A DNA stretch of 64,000 nt, from positions 22,090 to 86,089 of IMG/VR virus record IMGVR_UViG_3300037086_000458; one strand, given 5' to 3'. Below are positions 1 through 7,935 of the stretch, one piece after another; within the stretch, counting starts at the first letter, position 1, and the number at the start of each line of letters is the position of its first letter. Origin of the DNA: a virus. The notes under the pieces are model-generated. The model did no database searches, was not told the origin of the DNA, and saw nothing but the letters and a program-made list of their open reading frames with translations. The position numbers were made by a program, and so were the translations under genes.

Positions 1-224
1 GGCCAAGACATCCCTCGTGATTCAATGAGACCGTTGTCTTTGATTAGCACAATATCTGTGTGCGAAGGTACATCTTTTATAGTACAACCAAGCAGCCCAC
101 GCCAGAAGCCTGCTTTGCGATCAATCTCTCCAAAGGAAACAAGATCTGATATTATACTCGCTGAATCTTTCCATAGACAAAAGGCCCCTGTGCATAAAAC
201 TGAAGTATCAAGTACTGATTTCAT
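1..224 (-). CDS. Partial hypothetical protein (N-terminal part, runs off the left edge)
   Basis: An ATG at 224 on the minus strand opens a frame that stays open for 74 codons to the window edge. It is preceded by a good ribosome binding site (AAAGGAAT) that lies across the stop of the upstream gene ending at 227, so it is probably the last visible gene of the minus-strand operon. The peptide begins MKSVLDTSVLCTGAFCLW and includes FGEIDRKAGFWRG. I recognise no family and the C-terminus is missing. Confidence 0.6.
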   Translation of the reverse strand, partial: MKSVLDTSVLCTGAFCLWKDSASIISDLVSFGEIDRKAGFWRGLLGCTIKDVPSHTDIVLIKDNGLIESRGMSW

Positions 225-226
225 TT

Positions 227-883
227 TTATTCCTTTTGGTTTATTGGATTCAAAGGTTCTGGCACTATTTTATTAGCTGCTGCATGATCTTTTTGGAATT
301 TCCACAATCTGTATTCAGGGCTTTGGTTTAATTCTCTTTCTATCTGCTCATACTCTAAAAGAAGACTTTTAGATTTTTCTAAGTTTGGTCTTCTTTTAAG
401 AAGAACTGATTTTATAGCTTCAAGTCTTTTTAATGGCTTTATAACTTTTTTATATCTCTTTGTTGCCCCTAAAAGCGATGAAGAATTTTTTAAACCATGA
501 CATTTTTTACACTGATATATTTGTTCTTTGTCTTTATAGTTATTAGGTAAATAAAGCTTTAAGCAAATTTTTTTACATTGAGGGCACAAGACATACCATC
601 TATACCCTCCTAAATAATTCTTCCTATATGAATATTCAAAAGTTTGTCCATTAAGGTTAAATTTTTTGAGACTCCTCTGGATCATTGCATGGACTAGCTC
701 TTCATTCGCTTCTATGTCTCTATTTTTAATTTGTGAGGGTAATATCGTGGGCCAAAGATCTATCATTTCCTCAGGAGTTAAAGTATTTAATTTCTCCTTC
801 ATCTCTTTTTTTATTCTCAGACATAATTCTGAAAAACAAAAATACGTAGCAGATTCTGAAGGGATATATTTTGTTTTATTCAT
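227..883 (-). CDS. Zinc-ribbon hypothetical protein
   Basis: This 218-residue protein has a central four-cysteine zinc ribbon: CPQC near residue 100, then CKKC about 28 residues later, after the sequence GGYRWYVL. The C-terminal third is basic and predicted helical. Zinc ribbons of this type occur in many uncharacterised phage and mobile-element proteins and suggest nucleic-acid binding, but no specific role can be assigned. It is read with the minus-strand recombination operon, and the next gene starts three bases after its stop. Confidence 0.7.
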   Translation of the reverse strand: MNKTKYIPSESATYFCFSELCLRIKKEMKEKLNTLTPEEMIDLWPTILPSQIKNRDIEANEELVHAMIQRSLKKFNLNGQTFEYSYRKNYLGGYRWYVLCPQCKKICLKLYLPNNYKDKEQIYQCKKCHGLKNSSSLLGATKRYKKVIKPLKRLEAIKSVLLKRRPNLEKSKSLLLEYEQIERELNQSPEYRLWKFQKDHAAANKIVPEPLNPINQKE

Positions 884-960
884 ATTTACTTGAAATATTA
901 TTTATTCTTATAAGTATCTTGCATATATTTAATGAAAAATTATGCATAGGATATTACAAA

Positions 961-1431
961 TTATCTATCATCCATCAGTCTTTTTTGATCTTTAACAGTA
1001 ATTTTTATAATGCTCTCAAGAAAATTTATAGCTATAACTATTATTTTTACAAAAATAGATGGATTCTTTTTAGCATCATCAAGAGATTTGTCGAGGATCC
1101 ATTCCAAACAATTTAATTCCGGGTATTTTTTATTTCTTAATGTAGGATTTTTAAGTTCATTATTGAATTCATCCTCGATATCTTTTTTTGAAAATTTGTA
1201 AACGAAGGCATTACAACCATCTGGATTATTACACACATCTAAACCATTATTAAGATTTTTATTATATAAGCATACGTATAATTTTAAATGCTTGCTTCCA
1301 TCTATGATTTCTAACTCCTTCCCATAAAAGCAATTTTTAGCCAACTTTTTTTTAGCATCTTGTAATTTATCAAACAATATTTTTCTCTTTAATTGCCTGT
1401 ATCTGCGATATATTACGCCTGGACTTTTCAT
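961..1431 (-). CDS. Hypothetical protein
   Basis: This 156-residue protein overlaps the stop of the upstream NYN gene by four bases (ATGA), so it is probably translationally coupled to it. The N-terminus is strongly basic (YRRYRQLKRK). A central segment carries spaced cysteines (C33, then three more around residues 54-73) that could bind a metal. The C-terminal third has one hydrophobic helix (IFVKIIVIAINFLESIIK). I do not recognise the family. The 77 bases downstream hold no gene. Confidence 0.65.
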   Translation of the reverse strand: MKSPGVIYRRYRQLKRKILFDKLQDAKKKLAKNCFYGKELEIIDGSKHLKLYVCLYNKNLNNGLDVCNNPDGCNAFVYKFSKKDIEDEFNNELKNPTLRNKKYPELNCLEWILDKSLDDAKKNPSIFVKIIVIAINFLESIIKITVKDQKRLMDDR

Positions 1432-1949
1432 TTTTTTTCTTCTTTACTTTTTTCATAATAAAAAAAGTTTTCATTTAAGAAATGTACACTGTCAGCATAG
1501 TCGCAAAGTTTCTTATTAAAACTAAGGCCTGGCAGCGACCATATCTCAACAGTTTTATTATTGGTCTTTAAGTGATCGCATAAATCAATGAAATCCCCGT
1601 CACCGCTCATAAGCACCCATTTATCAAATTCATCTATACGCTTCATACAATCTACGCATATAGACATATCCTGATCAGTACCTTTATAAAATTTTTTACC
1701 ATCAGATCTTGTTACTACAGTAGCTATTTTAGAAGACAGTGTATACCCAAGGGATTTTAATAGGTTCTCAAAATTATATCCTTTTGATGAGGGCTCATTA
1801 CTTCGAGCAGTGTAAGCTACCATGTCTACGATCGTTTCATCTTTTCTACTGTAGAAATGTTCCTTGATTTTATTGAAATCTATTTTTTTCCCTATGTTTT
1901 TTGCTGAAAGAAATAAATTCTGCACATCAAGTTGTATAAAAGTTCTCAT
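1428..1949 (-). CDS. NYN-domain (PIN-like, LabA/DUF88-type) predicted nuclease
   Basis: The 173-residue protein matches the NYN fold from end to end. An N-terminal strand carries the acidic motif LDVQNLF, a middle motif KGTDQDMSICVDC supplies further acidic residues, and LMSGDGDFIDLCDHL gives the SGDGDF signature. A typical C-terminal strand-helix (VEIWSLPG and ADSVHFL) completes the domain. NYN proteins are metal-dependent nucleases related to PIN domains, usually acting on RNA. The acidic residues appear intact, so activity is plausible. The gene overlaps both neighbours by four bases. Confidence 0.8.
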   Translation of the reverse strand: MRTFIQLDVQNLFLSAKNIGKKIDFNKIKEHFYSRKDETIVDMVAYTARSNEPSSKGYNFENLLKSLGYTLSSKIATVVTRSDGKKFYKGTDQDMSICVDCMKRIDEFDKWVLMSGDGDFIDLCDHLKTNNKTVEIWSLPGLSFNKKLCDYADSVHFLNENFFYYEKSKEEKK

Positions 1950-2557
1950 TTTGCTTTTTCAATCTCCAGACTATTGTTTTTGGATGTATACCTGAAGGAG
2001 TTCTCTGTCCTGTCAGAAAATCCAAGATTGTGTGTTACTAATAAGGCATCCAATTTTAATTTCTTGGATAGGTGATCCATCAGTTTTCCGACATTTTCTA
2101 TGTACTCGGAATCTACGGCGTCAAATGTTTCATCCATAAGTAACAAACGTGCTTTTTTCATTTTTATAATACAGATCATTCGTAAAAGCAGGCTCTCTAT
2201 CACTGATACACTACTTCTGGAGCTTGGATCTACTGTTTCTCCATTATAAATAGTTTGAAGATTTATCTTTATTTTACTACCTCTTTCTTCAATATCTGAT
2301 TTAAAAGAAAGATTTTTATCCGGGAAAACCGTATTTAATCCGTATGTGATAAGCATATCCATTTTACTCAGGTCTTCTTTGACTAATTTATCTATAAGAT
2401 ATTTCAAAGCTTTTTCTGTTTTTATAAGTAATAGCTCTCTCTTCTCAAGATTTCTAACAGTATCTTGGAGATTTTTTTTAATCTCTTTTTTATTCTGGCA
2501 AACTCCATCTAAATAGAGAAGCCTTGCTTTAACATTGTCAAAAAATTCGAAATCCAT
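1946..2557 (-). CDS. SbcC/Rad50-like ATPase, C-terminal half (separately encoded)
   Basis: This 203-residue protein is only the C-terminal part of an SMC-type recombination ATPase. A coiled-coil start (residues 20-65) leads into a head domain with Walker B and D-loop (LLLMDETFDAVD, 138-149) and an H-loop (VTHN, 174-177). The ABC signature position reads PSSRSSVS (111-118) instead of SGGE, so it is degenerate. The matching N-terminal half is at 6772-7935. Together they total 590 residues, close to the size of T4 gp46. The two are inferred to associate into one head that works with the Mre11-like nuclease at 5777-6775. Confidence 0.8.
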   Translation of the reverse strand: MDFEFFDNVKARLLYLDGVCQNKKEIKKNLQDTVRNLEKRELLLIKTEKALKYLIDKLVKEDLSKMDMLITYGLNTVFPDKNLSFKSDIEERGSKIKINLQTIYNGETVDPSSRSSVSVIESLLLRMICIIKMKKARLLLMDETFDAVDSEYIENVGKLMDHLSKKLKLDALLVTHNLGFSDRTENSFRYTSKNNSLEIEKAK

Positions 2558-2844
2558 TATATTTTTTTCTCTTTATTGATTTTTTGAAGTTTTCTACCAC
2601 AATGAGGACAGTATTTAAAACCAACTTCAATGAAACCTTCACGGATATGCGGTCGATCACACTCATTACATATTATTACTTTTGAGTTACTTTCTTTTAA
2701 TTGGGCCTCAATTAATAACTTTGAGTCCCTTTCTTTTAATAGTTTCCAAAATTGTTTGCATCGTTTGTCATTTGGTTGGACTTTGAGACTGCAAATAAAA
2801 CCTATTAAACAATTATTGCATTTTACGGATAAAAGATTAGACAT
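2557..2844 (-). CDS. Small double zinc-ribbon protein
   Basis: This 95-residue protein has an N-terminal CNNC pair with further cysteines (C18, C29) and a clear C-terminal zinc ribbon, CNEC followed by CPHCGRKL. The final region is basic. It overlaps the downstream ATPase-half gene by one base (TAATG). No enzymatic motif is visible. It could be a nucleic-acid or protein adaptor, but the role is unknown. Confidence 0.7.
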   Translation of the reverse strand: MSNLLSVKCNNCLIGFICSLKVQPNDKRCKQFWKLLKERDSKLLIEAQLKESNSKVIICNECDRPHIREGFIEVGFKYCPHCGRKLQKINKEKKI

Positions 2845-2910
2845 ATAAATCCTTAATATAGGTATTAATATTTTATTTTTTAAAAATGCTGTGTCTCGCT
2901 GTTAAATTAT

Positions 2911-3213
2911 TTATTTTACTTTCAATTTGTCAACTCGAGAATCGGTATAACTATTACATTTCTTCTCCAATACAGGCAAATCACAATTTAACAGATCACC
3001 TCTACATTTTGCAAGGTCATCTGCCGCATTTTTAGACTCATAGCTAATTTGCAGCGAGACTTCATTGAACCTTTGCCAGACATTCATTAGCTGATCTGTA
3101 TGTCCTTTAACAGTCTTCCTCAACTTAAGCACTATCACTACCAAAGCAACAATAACAATTATCACCGCAGCAGTAATAACACCTAAACTGAATGAAGTTA
3201 CTTCAATATTCAT
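2911..3213 (-). CDS. Single-pass membrane protein, hypothetical
   Basis: I choose the ATG at 3213 because GGAGG lies four bases upstream. A longer frame begins only with TTG at 3246. The resulting protein is 100 residues. After a short N-terminus a strongly hydrophobic segment (GVITAAVIIVIVALVVIVL) forms one transmembrane helix, followed by a basic stop-transfer patch and a mostly helical soluble tail. The tail has two CRGD/NCD-like cysteines that could form disulfides. The function is unknown, and membrane anchoring within a replication operon is notable. Confidence 0.65.
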   Translation of the reverse strand: MNIEVTSFSLGVITAAVIIVIVALVVIVLKLRKTVKGHTDQLMNVWQRFNEVSLQISYESKNAADDLAKCRGDLLNCDLPVLEKKCNSYTDSRVDKLKVK

Positions 3214-3242
3214 AACGCCTCCGATTTGCGAGGCACAGCATT

Positions 3243-3494
3243 TCAAGCATGGTGAAGTTTTCCAGCTATAATAGCAACAAACTTATCTCGCACTTCGGAA
3301 CACTGCGTACGAGTTAGATAATTATTACGAATCAAGTGATTGAGTTGGTCATCAACAACCTGACAAATCTGCGATAGCTCGGTAGTCTCAGTATCTACTT
3401 CAGCTATGGATTCCTCGATGCATAGATCACATTTTTCAACAGTTGTGTGATGGACTATACCGTGCTTTTTACATCGTTTAAAATTTATTGGCAT
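3243..3494 (-). CDS. Small zinc-finger-like protein
   Basis: The 83-residue product starts MPINFKRCKKHGIVHHTTV and then has CDLC, so a C-x-x-H plus C-x-x-C metal site is likely in the first 26 residues. The rest is helical with an acidic stretch. Many phages carry such short Cys/His proteins without a known role. It sits between the sliding clamp and the membrane protein on the same strand. Confidence 0.65.
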   Translation of the reverse strand: MPINFKRCKKHGIVHHTTVEKCDLCIEESIAEVDTETTELSQICQVVDDQLNHLIRNNYLTRTQCSEVRDKFVAIIAGKLHHA

Positions 3495-3505
3495 TTTAAA
3501 TCATC

Positions 3506-4672
3506 TTAATTTGATTTTTGGCGTATCTTTGAATAGGCCCCTACACCTACTGTCATATATTTTATATCTTTTTTTTCTTCTTTTACTGATTCAATAACTT
3601 TAAAGAAAGATCCCGATGTGTTAATATAAATGTTTATGCTATCAGTTATAAAAGAAGAAATTTCTGTAATAAATAATTTATAATCCAATATGTGTTTTAT
3701 TTCTTCTGTTGAGTCATCGTTGACCCTTTTACAGTTAATTCTTTCTTTTGCTTTTAAATTAGATAGCAGAGCTATATCTAAAAAGGAATTATCCCCAGCC
3801 CCAGATAATACTATTTCTATACCCGCTCCTATCATGGTTGCTCTTGTGGACCCCAACCTATTAAGCTTTTTTACTAACTCGATACGATTTATCTCTGTAA
3901 AAGGTCCGTCTTTCTTAAGATAACTGAGATCCATCTTGGGGGCTTCAACAGCCGATTTTAGACAACTAAAATAGGTGCTAAGATTATCAGTGCGTATAAC
4001 CACATCATTATCTGATTCCCCTAGGATTAAAGTATCTTCGGGTATTTTTTCTAAAACTGATATAAAAAGTGGGGTTGCATTTTTTCTTATTTTTATATTA
4101 TTTATGCCTCTGAAATTAGGAGCAACAAAATACCCCATTTTATTTAATCCGTTTGCAGAAAAAATAACGCCATTGTTTATAATTACAAAGTCAAATTTTT
4201 TATTTTCTTCATTGGCGGCTTCAAGATATTTTACAGAGAATTTTAAGGATGCTAATAAAACCTCTCTGCTAATTGTGTGCGTGATATTAAGAGCTTTATC
4301 AACATTACTTACGGTAAGCATTTTATCTGGCGGGAACGATTGTAATGTATTAAAAGACTGCTCATCCACTGTAGTGAATACCTTTAAAGTAAGGTTACTC
4401 TGATCAAACTCCATTTTAACGGTATCACTATCAATCTTCGTTAAAAGCTTATCCAACATCTTAGGATCGGCTGTAAAGGAGCATTCTGTGTCACACTCAA
4501 TTACAGGGATAACACTCTGGGCTTTTAGGTCATTGTTAGTCCCTGAAATTTTCATTTCAGTTTTTGTTACTTTAAAAAGTAAATGCCCTCTTTCAACTTG
4601 TATTACAGCTTTAGAAAGAGCTTTAGAAGATATGGCTATAGCTTCTTTTAATTTATCCTTGGATATTTTCAT
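3506..4672 (-). CDS. dnaN: DNA polymerase III beta-type sliding clamp
   Basis: This 388-residue protein has the length and repeated three-domain pattern of bacterial beta clamps. Each third shows the typical start of helix followed by strands (for example ISKDKLKEAIAISSKAL, HTISREVLLASLKFSVKY and EINRIELVKKLNRLGS). Beta clamps form a dimeric ring around DNA that tethers the replicative polymerase. The clamp-loader subunits that would open it are encoded on the other arm at 18385-20302 and 23770-25137. The identification rests on overall pattern rather than one catalytic motif, since clamps have none. Confidence 0.75.
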   Translation of the reverse strand: MKISKDKLKEAIAISSKALSKAVIQVERGHLLFKVTKTEMKISGTNNDLKAQSVIPVIECDTECSFTADPKMLDKLLTKIDSDTVKMEFDQSNLTLKVFTTVDEQSFNTLQSFPPDKMLTVSNVDKALNITHTISREVLLASLKFSVKYLEAANEENKKFDFVIINNGVIFSANGLNKMGYFVAPNFRGINNIKIRKNATPLFISVLEKIPEDTLILGESDNDVVIRTDNLSTYFSCLKSAVEAPKMDLSYLKKDGPFTEINRIELVKKLNRLGSTRATMIGAGIEIVLSGAGDNSFLDIALLSNLKAKERINCKRVNDDSTEEIKHILDYKLFITEISSFITDSINIYINTSGSFFKVIESVKEEKKDIKYMTVGVGAYSKIRQKSN

Positions 4673-4675
4673 GCC

Positions 4676-4942
4676 TTAACCCTCTTCGATAACGGATAAT
4701 TTTTTTGAGACATCTTGAAGTCCAGATTCAAAGAGAGCCAGCTCTTCTTTAAGCTCAGTTTCTTTCTTTTGGATAACTGATTTTAAATCTTTTGGCTCAT
4801 ATCCGGCATCTTTGATTTCCTTAATAAGATTCTTTAACTCTGCTTCTTTGCTTTTGCACTGTTCTTCCAGGCGAATTTTTTTAGTTTTTAATTCGTCTTG
4901 AGTCTTCTTAAGCTCTACAAATTTTTGAGTTTCCGTATCCAT
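4676..4942 (-). CDS. Small coiled-coil protein
   Basis: The 88-residue protein is almost entirely a heptad-type coiled coil rich in Lys, Glu and Leu, from KKTQDELKTKKIRLEEQ to the C-terminus. It sits three bases upstream of the clamp gene and one base downstream of the exonuclease gene, so it belongs to the same transcript. It could be a subunit or tether for one of the recombination proteins, but nothing in the sequence shows which. Confidence 0.6.
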   Translation of the reverse strand: MDTETQKFVELKKTQDELKTKKIRLEEQCKSKEAELKNLIKEIKDAGYEPKDLKSVIQKKETELKEELALFESGLQDVSKKLSVIEEG

Positions 4943-4943
4943 A

Positions 4944-5780
4944 TTAATCCTCTCCTACGCCGAGAGAAATTATTCCACCCTCGGTATCTGTGTGTAATTT
5001 GGATCTTTTTTTAGCGTTAGCTTCTTTTTTTTCTAAATAAGGATTACATGTTATCCTGTATGCACACCAAGCGCATGTTTTACTTAACTTAACTACTGAT
5101 TCAAAAATCTTATCTTTTTTTATGGCTTCTTTAGCCATAGCTAACTTATTTTTGAATTTTAACAGGATATCTGAGTTGAAATCTATGTACTGGATAGTTT
5201 TGTATTTATAGAATAAAAATCCTAATCTCTTAGGTAACTTTTCATGTTTAAGAAAATATAATAATGCGTAGAAAAATAATTGCTCAGGATCTACCCTATC
5301 TAAATGAGTTGTACTTTTACCATCTAATATCTCTACGGATCCATCTAGGCATTTTCTGATAAAATCTAATCTACCGTTTAAAATGTCCCCGCTTTTTTTA
5401 AGTTTTATCTCTATGTTTACTTCAGACTTGCACTCATTAAATAAAGGGAAAGTTTTTATATTCTCAAGTATGTCTTTAAACGCTTCCTCGAAGATCTCGT
5501 CAGCTGTTTGTTTTACCCAGGGATCCTTCCAGTTGACATAATTTTTTTCTAATATTTTTTCCCATTGTTTTTTTAATACAGCCCTCACTAATTCAGGGGT
5601 AATAGTAATCGTGCTGTTAATGAGGACGTTGGAGTATTCTTGAAAGAACCTTTGAATTAATATACCATATAAAGCAAAATATTTACTGTCTTCCATGGGT
5701 GGCTTTATACCATCCAATTCATATTTAAATTTACGAGGGCATTTTAAATAGGTGTCATATTTCGAGAAGGATAGCTTCAT
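4944..5780 (-). CDS. PD-(D/E)XK exonuclease with Fe-S cysteines (AddB/Cas4/RecB-nuclease type)
   Basis: This 278-residue protein has the full RecB-nuclease arrangement. It starts with YLKCPRKFKYEL (C14), then GRLDF and VEILDGKST for the catalytic Asp and D-x-K, and QLFFYALLY for the motif after the active site. A C-terminal CAWCAYRITC supplies three more cysteines that, with C14, would hold a 4Fe-4S cluster. Family members resect DNA ends. It overlaps the Mre11-like gene by four bases, so it probably joins it in end processing. All expected residues appear present. Confidence 0.85.
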   Translation of the reverse strand: MKLSFSKYDTYLKCPRKFKYELDGIKPPMEDSKYFALYGILIQRFFQEYSNVLINSTITITPELVRAVLKKQWEKILEKNYVNWKDPWVKQTADEIFEEAFKDILENIKTFPLFNECKSEVNIEIKLKKSGDILNGRLDFIRKCLDGSVEILDGKSTTHLDRVDPEQLFFYALLYFLKHEKLPKRLGFLFYKYKTIQYIDFNSDILLKFKNKLAMAKEAIKKDKIFESVVKLSKTCAWCAYRITCNPYLEKKEANAKKRSKLHTDTEGGIISLGVGED

Positions 5781-6775
5781 CTGAATATTTCCTTTATTGC
5801 TAAATCTGCTTGTTCTAAGTAATATTTAACGGAATCTATTATTTCTTTCTCAGCCTGGAGATTACTAATCTCGTACTCTATGGAGTTTGTATTCGTTAAC
5901 CCTTCGTCCAAATTTTTTTGTAATTTTTCTACAAATTCCTCTGTGGCCGATATTTTGTCCTTTTCGGCTTTCTTTTCTTCTAAATCAAAAACTTCTTCCG
6001 CAGGCTTTACCTTGAGTTTTATAGCCTGGGCTTTAATAGTAATTTTTCCTGAATCTTCTTTTGTTATTTCTACATAACCTATTTTAGGATCTCTTTTGAT
6101 ATTATCCTCAGAAGTAGTCCCTCTACTTACTGCTCCTACGTTAATGAAATATTGCAAATGTCCATTATTTACTTGTGTTTGGATACCTTGATCAATATGG
6201 TAGTGACCTAAGATATAGATATCGTAACCAAGCTCTCCTAATTCTTTATAAGAAAAAAGTTTGTTTTTAAACAGCACCCCTCCGTCTGAGGAAGAATATA
6301 AGTGTAAGGCACAGATATTAACGTCATGTTTGTCTCTTTGTGCTTTGCTTGCGGTACATTCCCACTCTTTAAATTGGAACCCCATTAAGGATACGTTGAC
6401 CCCTTTTATACCTATCTCAATTTCTCTTAGTTGCGTTAGAGTGTTGCTGGTATATAATACTTTTAAAGGCTGCTCATCAAAATTATTATAGCTGCCCCTA
6501 AGATCGTGGTTCCCTTCGATAGAGTAGATAGGTGCCCCAAAATCTTTAAAAACTTCCATAAGAGTAGTGTTTAGATGGTGCGTATTTTTTATAGGGGCTT
6601 TTATATGATAAAGATCACCAGCAAACACATAAAAATCTACCCCTAATTTTTTCCCAGCAGCTCCTATTTGCTTAAGTTTAAGAAGTATATCCTTTTTATA
6701 ACTTCCAAGACGTGCAGAAGGATTAATATCACTTATATGAACGTCTGAAAAGGATATAAACTTTATTTTTGTCAT
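5777..6775 (-). CDS. sbcD: SbcD/Mre11-like recombination nuclease
   Basis: The calcineurin-type phosphoesterase motifs are all visible in order: SDVHISD, AGDLYH, GNHDLRG, CALHLY and GHYHID. These bind two metal ions and cut DNA in SbcD, Mre11 and T4 gp47. I place the start at the ATG at 6775, which overlaps the TGA of the upstream SbcC-like gene (ATGA), giving 332 residues. A further in-frame ATG at 6790 lacks a ribosome binding site. The C-terminal helices likely contact the ATPase coiled coil. Partners are the split SbcC halves at 6772-7935 and 1946-2557. Confidence 0.88.
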   Translation of the reverse strand: MTKIKFISFSDVHISDINPSARLGSYKKDILLKLKQIGAAGKKLGVDFYVFAGDLYHIKAPIKNTHHLNTTLMEVFKDFGAPIYSIEGNHDLRGSYNNFDEQPLKVLYTSNTLTQLREIEIGIKGVNVSLMGFQFKEWECTASKAQRDKHDVNICALHLYSSSDGGVLFKNKLFSYKELGELGYDIYILGHYHIDQGIQTQVNNGHLQYFINVGAVSRGTTSEDNIKRDPKIGYVEITKEDSGKITIKAQAIKLKVKPAEEVFDLEEKKAEKDKISATEEFVEKLQKNLDEGLTNTNSIEYEISNLQAEKEIIDSVKYYLEQADLAIKEIFR

Positions 6776-7935
6776 AATTTTGATCCGCATGCTGGGCAGC
6801 GATCATAAATACTTAATTCTTTATCCACTTTTATTAGCTCTTCCCCGGCGATTTTAATTGAACTTCTGGTCTTATTAACATCGGTGACGAGATCCGCAGT
6901 TTTATCATATAAAAATTTCAAATTGTTTATAAATTCAATTTTTGTATCAGGTACTTCAGGTATTTTAATATCTTTAATATTTTTTAAGACATTAACAGAG
7001 GTTGCTAAAGAATCATATCTTGATTGAAAGTTTCTGAGATTTTTGATCTCTGATAATTTGCTTTCAATTTCAGATGTTTCCTTTTCGGATATAATGATAC
7101 TGTTAACTTCCCTGAGGCGTAAAAAATCTTTTTTTATATCTTGGATATCTGAAAGAAAATTTTTTATTTTATCACACTCTACTATGTTTTTCTCTATAGA
7201 AATATACGATGGAATCTCGATACTTTTAACTGGTTTAAATCTTTTTATTTCTTCTGTATTTTTTTCATAAATATAAAACCAAGATTTTAATCCGAAGATG
7301 TCATCATATTTCTTGTTTAGTTTTATTTTTTCATCATCAAGACTTTTAGCTACTATCTTTACCTTATCAAAATCTTCAAATCTTTCTAAATCTTTTTCGG
7401 CTTGATCAAAATCGTTTTTTCTTAATTTACAAAGATTTGAATTTTCTCTTTGATCCCTAGCACACAAATCTATAGCTTTATAAAGCTTATCAAGACCGTA
7501 GATAGAAATAAGTAAGTCTGCGCTCTTAGTATCAAGCCTATCAACGAGGAATAGTGGAAAAAATTGCTCTGCATAAAATAAATTTATTTTTTCTTTGCCA
7601 ACATTTAATAAACCAAACCCAGCGTCTATAAGGGGCTTAGGAGGGGGTTGATTGCCAACCTTGTCATAGACATCCTCGTTATTTATCTTGTAGAAATTAT
7701 TACCGCTTTCCTTATGCCATAGTAATTCTATGTCGGTTGTCTTAATTTTTACTTCACAGAATTTCTCACCCCACCTAATAAAGTCTGTACCTTGTTGATT
7801 GGTAAGTGCAGCATTAATGGCTCTTAATGATGCACTTTTACCAATAAAATTCCTACCTACAATAGTAGTGAATCCCTCAAACTTAAGAGATAAGTTTTTT
7901 ATAGACTGAAAGTTTGTTATATCAACTTCGAACAT
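6772..7935 (-). CDS. SbcC/Rad50-like ATPase, N-terminal half ending at a zinc hook
   Basis: This 387-residue protein starts like Rad50/SbcC/T4 gp46 (VDITNFQSIKNLSLKFEG) with Walker A GRNFIGKSAS at 27-36. It continues through a Q-loop-like region and a long coiled coil, then stops just after a CPAC pair (C380 and C383), the Rad50 zinc-hook motif at the coiled-coil tip. It contains no Walker B or signature. These lie in the separate protein at 1946-2557. The break is therefore exactly at the hook. Coupling with the downstream sbcD-like gene by ATGA overlap supports a shared complex. Confidence 0.85.
   Translation of the reverse strand: MFEVDITNFQSIKNLSLKFEGFTTIVGRNFIGKSASLRAINAALTNQQGTDFIRWGEKFCEVKIKTTDIELLWHKESGNNFYKINNEDVYDKVGNQPPPKPLIDAGFGLLNVGKEKINLFYAEQFFPLFLVDRLDTKSADLLISIYGLDKLYKAIDLCARDQRENSNLCKLRKNDFDQAEKDLERFEDFDKVKIVAKSLDDEKIKLNKKYDDIFGLKSWFYIYEKNTEEIKRFKPVKSIEIPSYISIEKNIVECDKIKNFLSDIQDIKKDFLRLREVNSIIISEKETSEIESKLSEIKNLRNFQSRYDSLATSVNVLKNIKDIKIPEVPDTKIEFINNLKFLYDKTADLVTDVNKTRSSIKIAGEELIKVDKELSIYDRCPACGSKL

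Noticed and set aside
3975-4403. Plus-strand 142-codon frame inside the sliding-clamp gene
   Set aside because: Antisense to a well-supported clamp frame, with no initiation signal.
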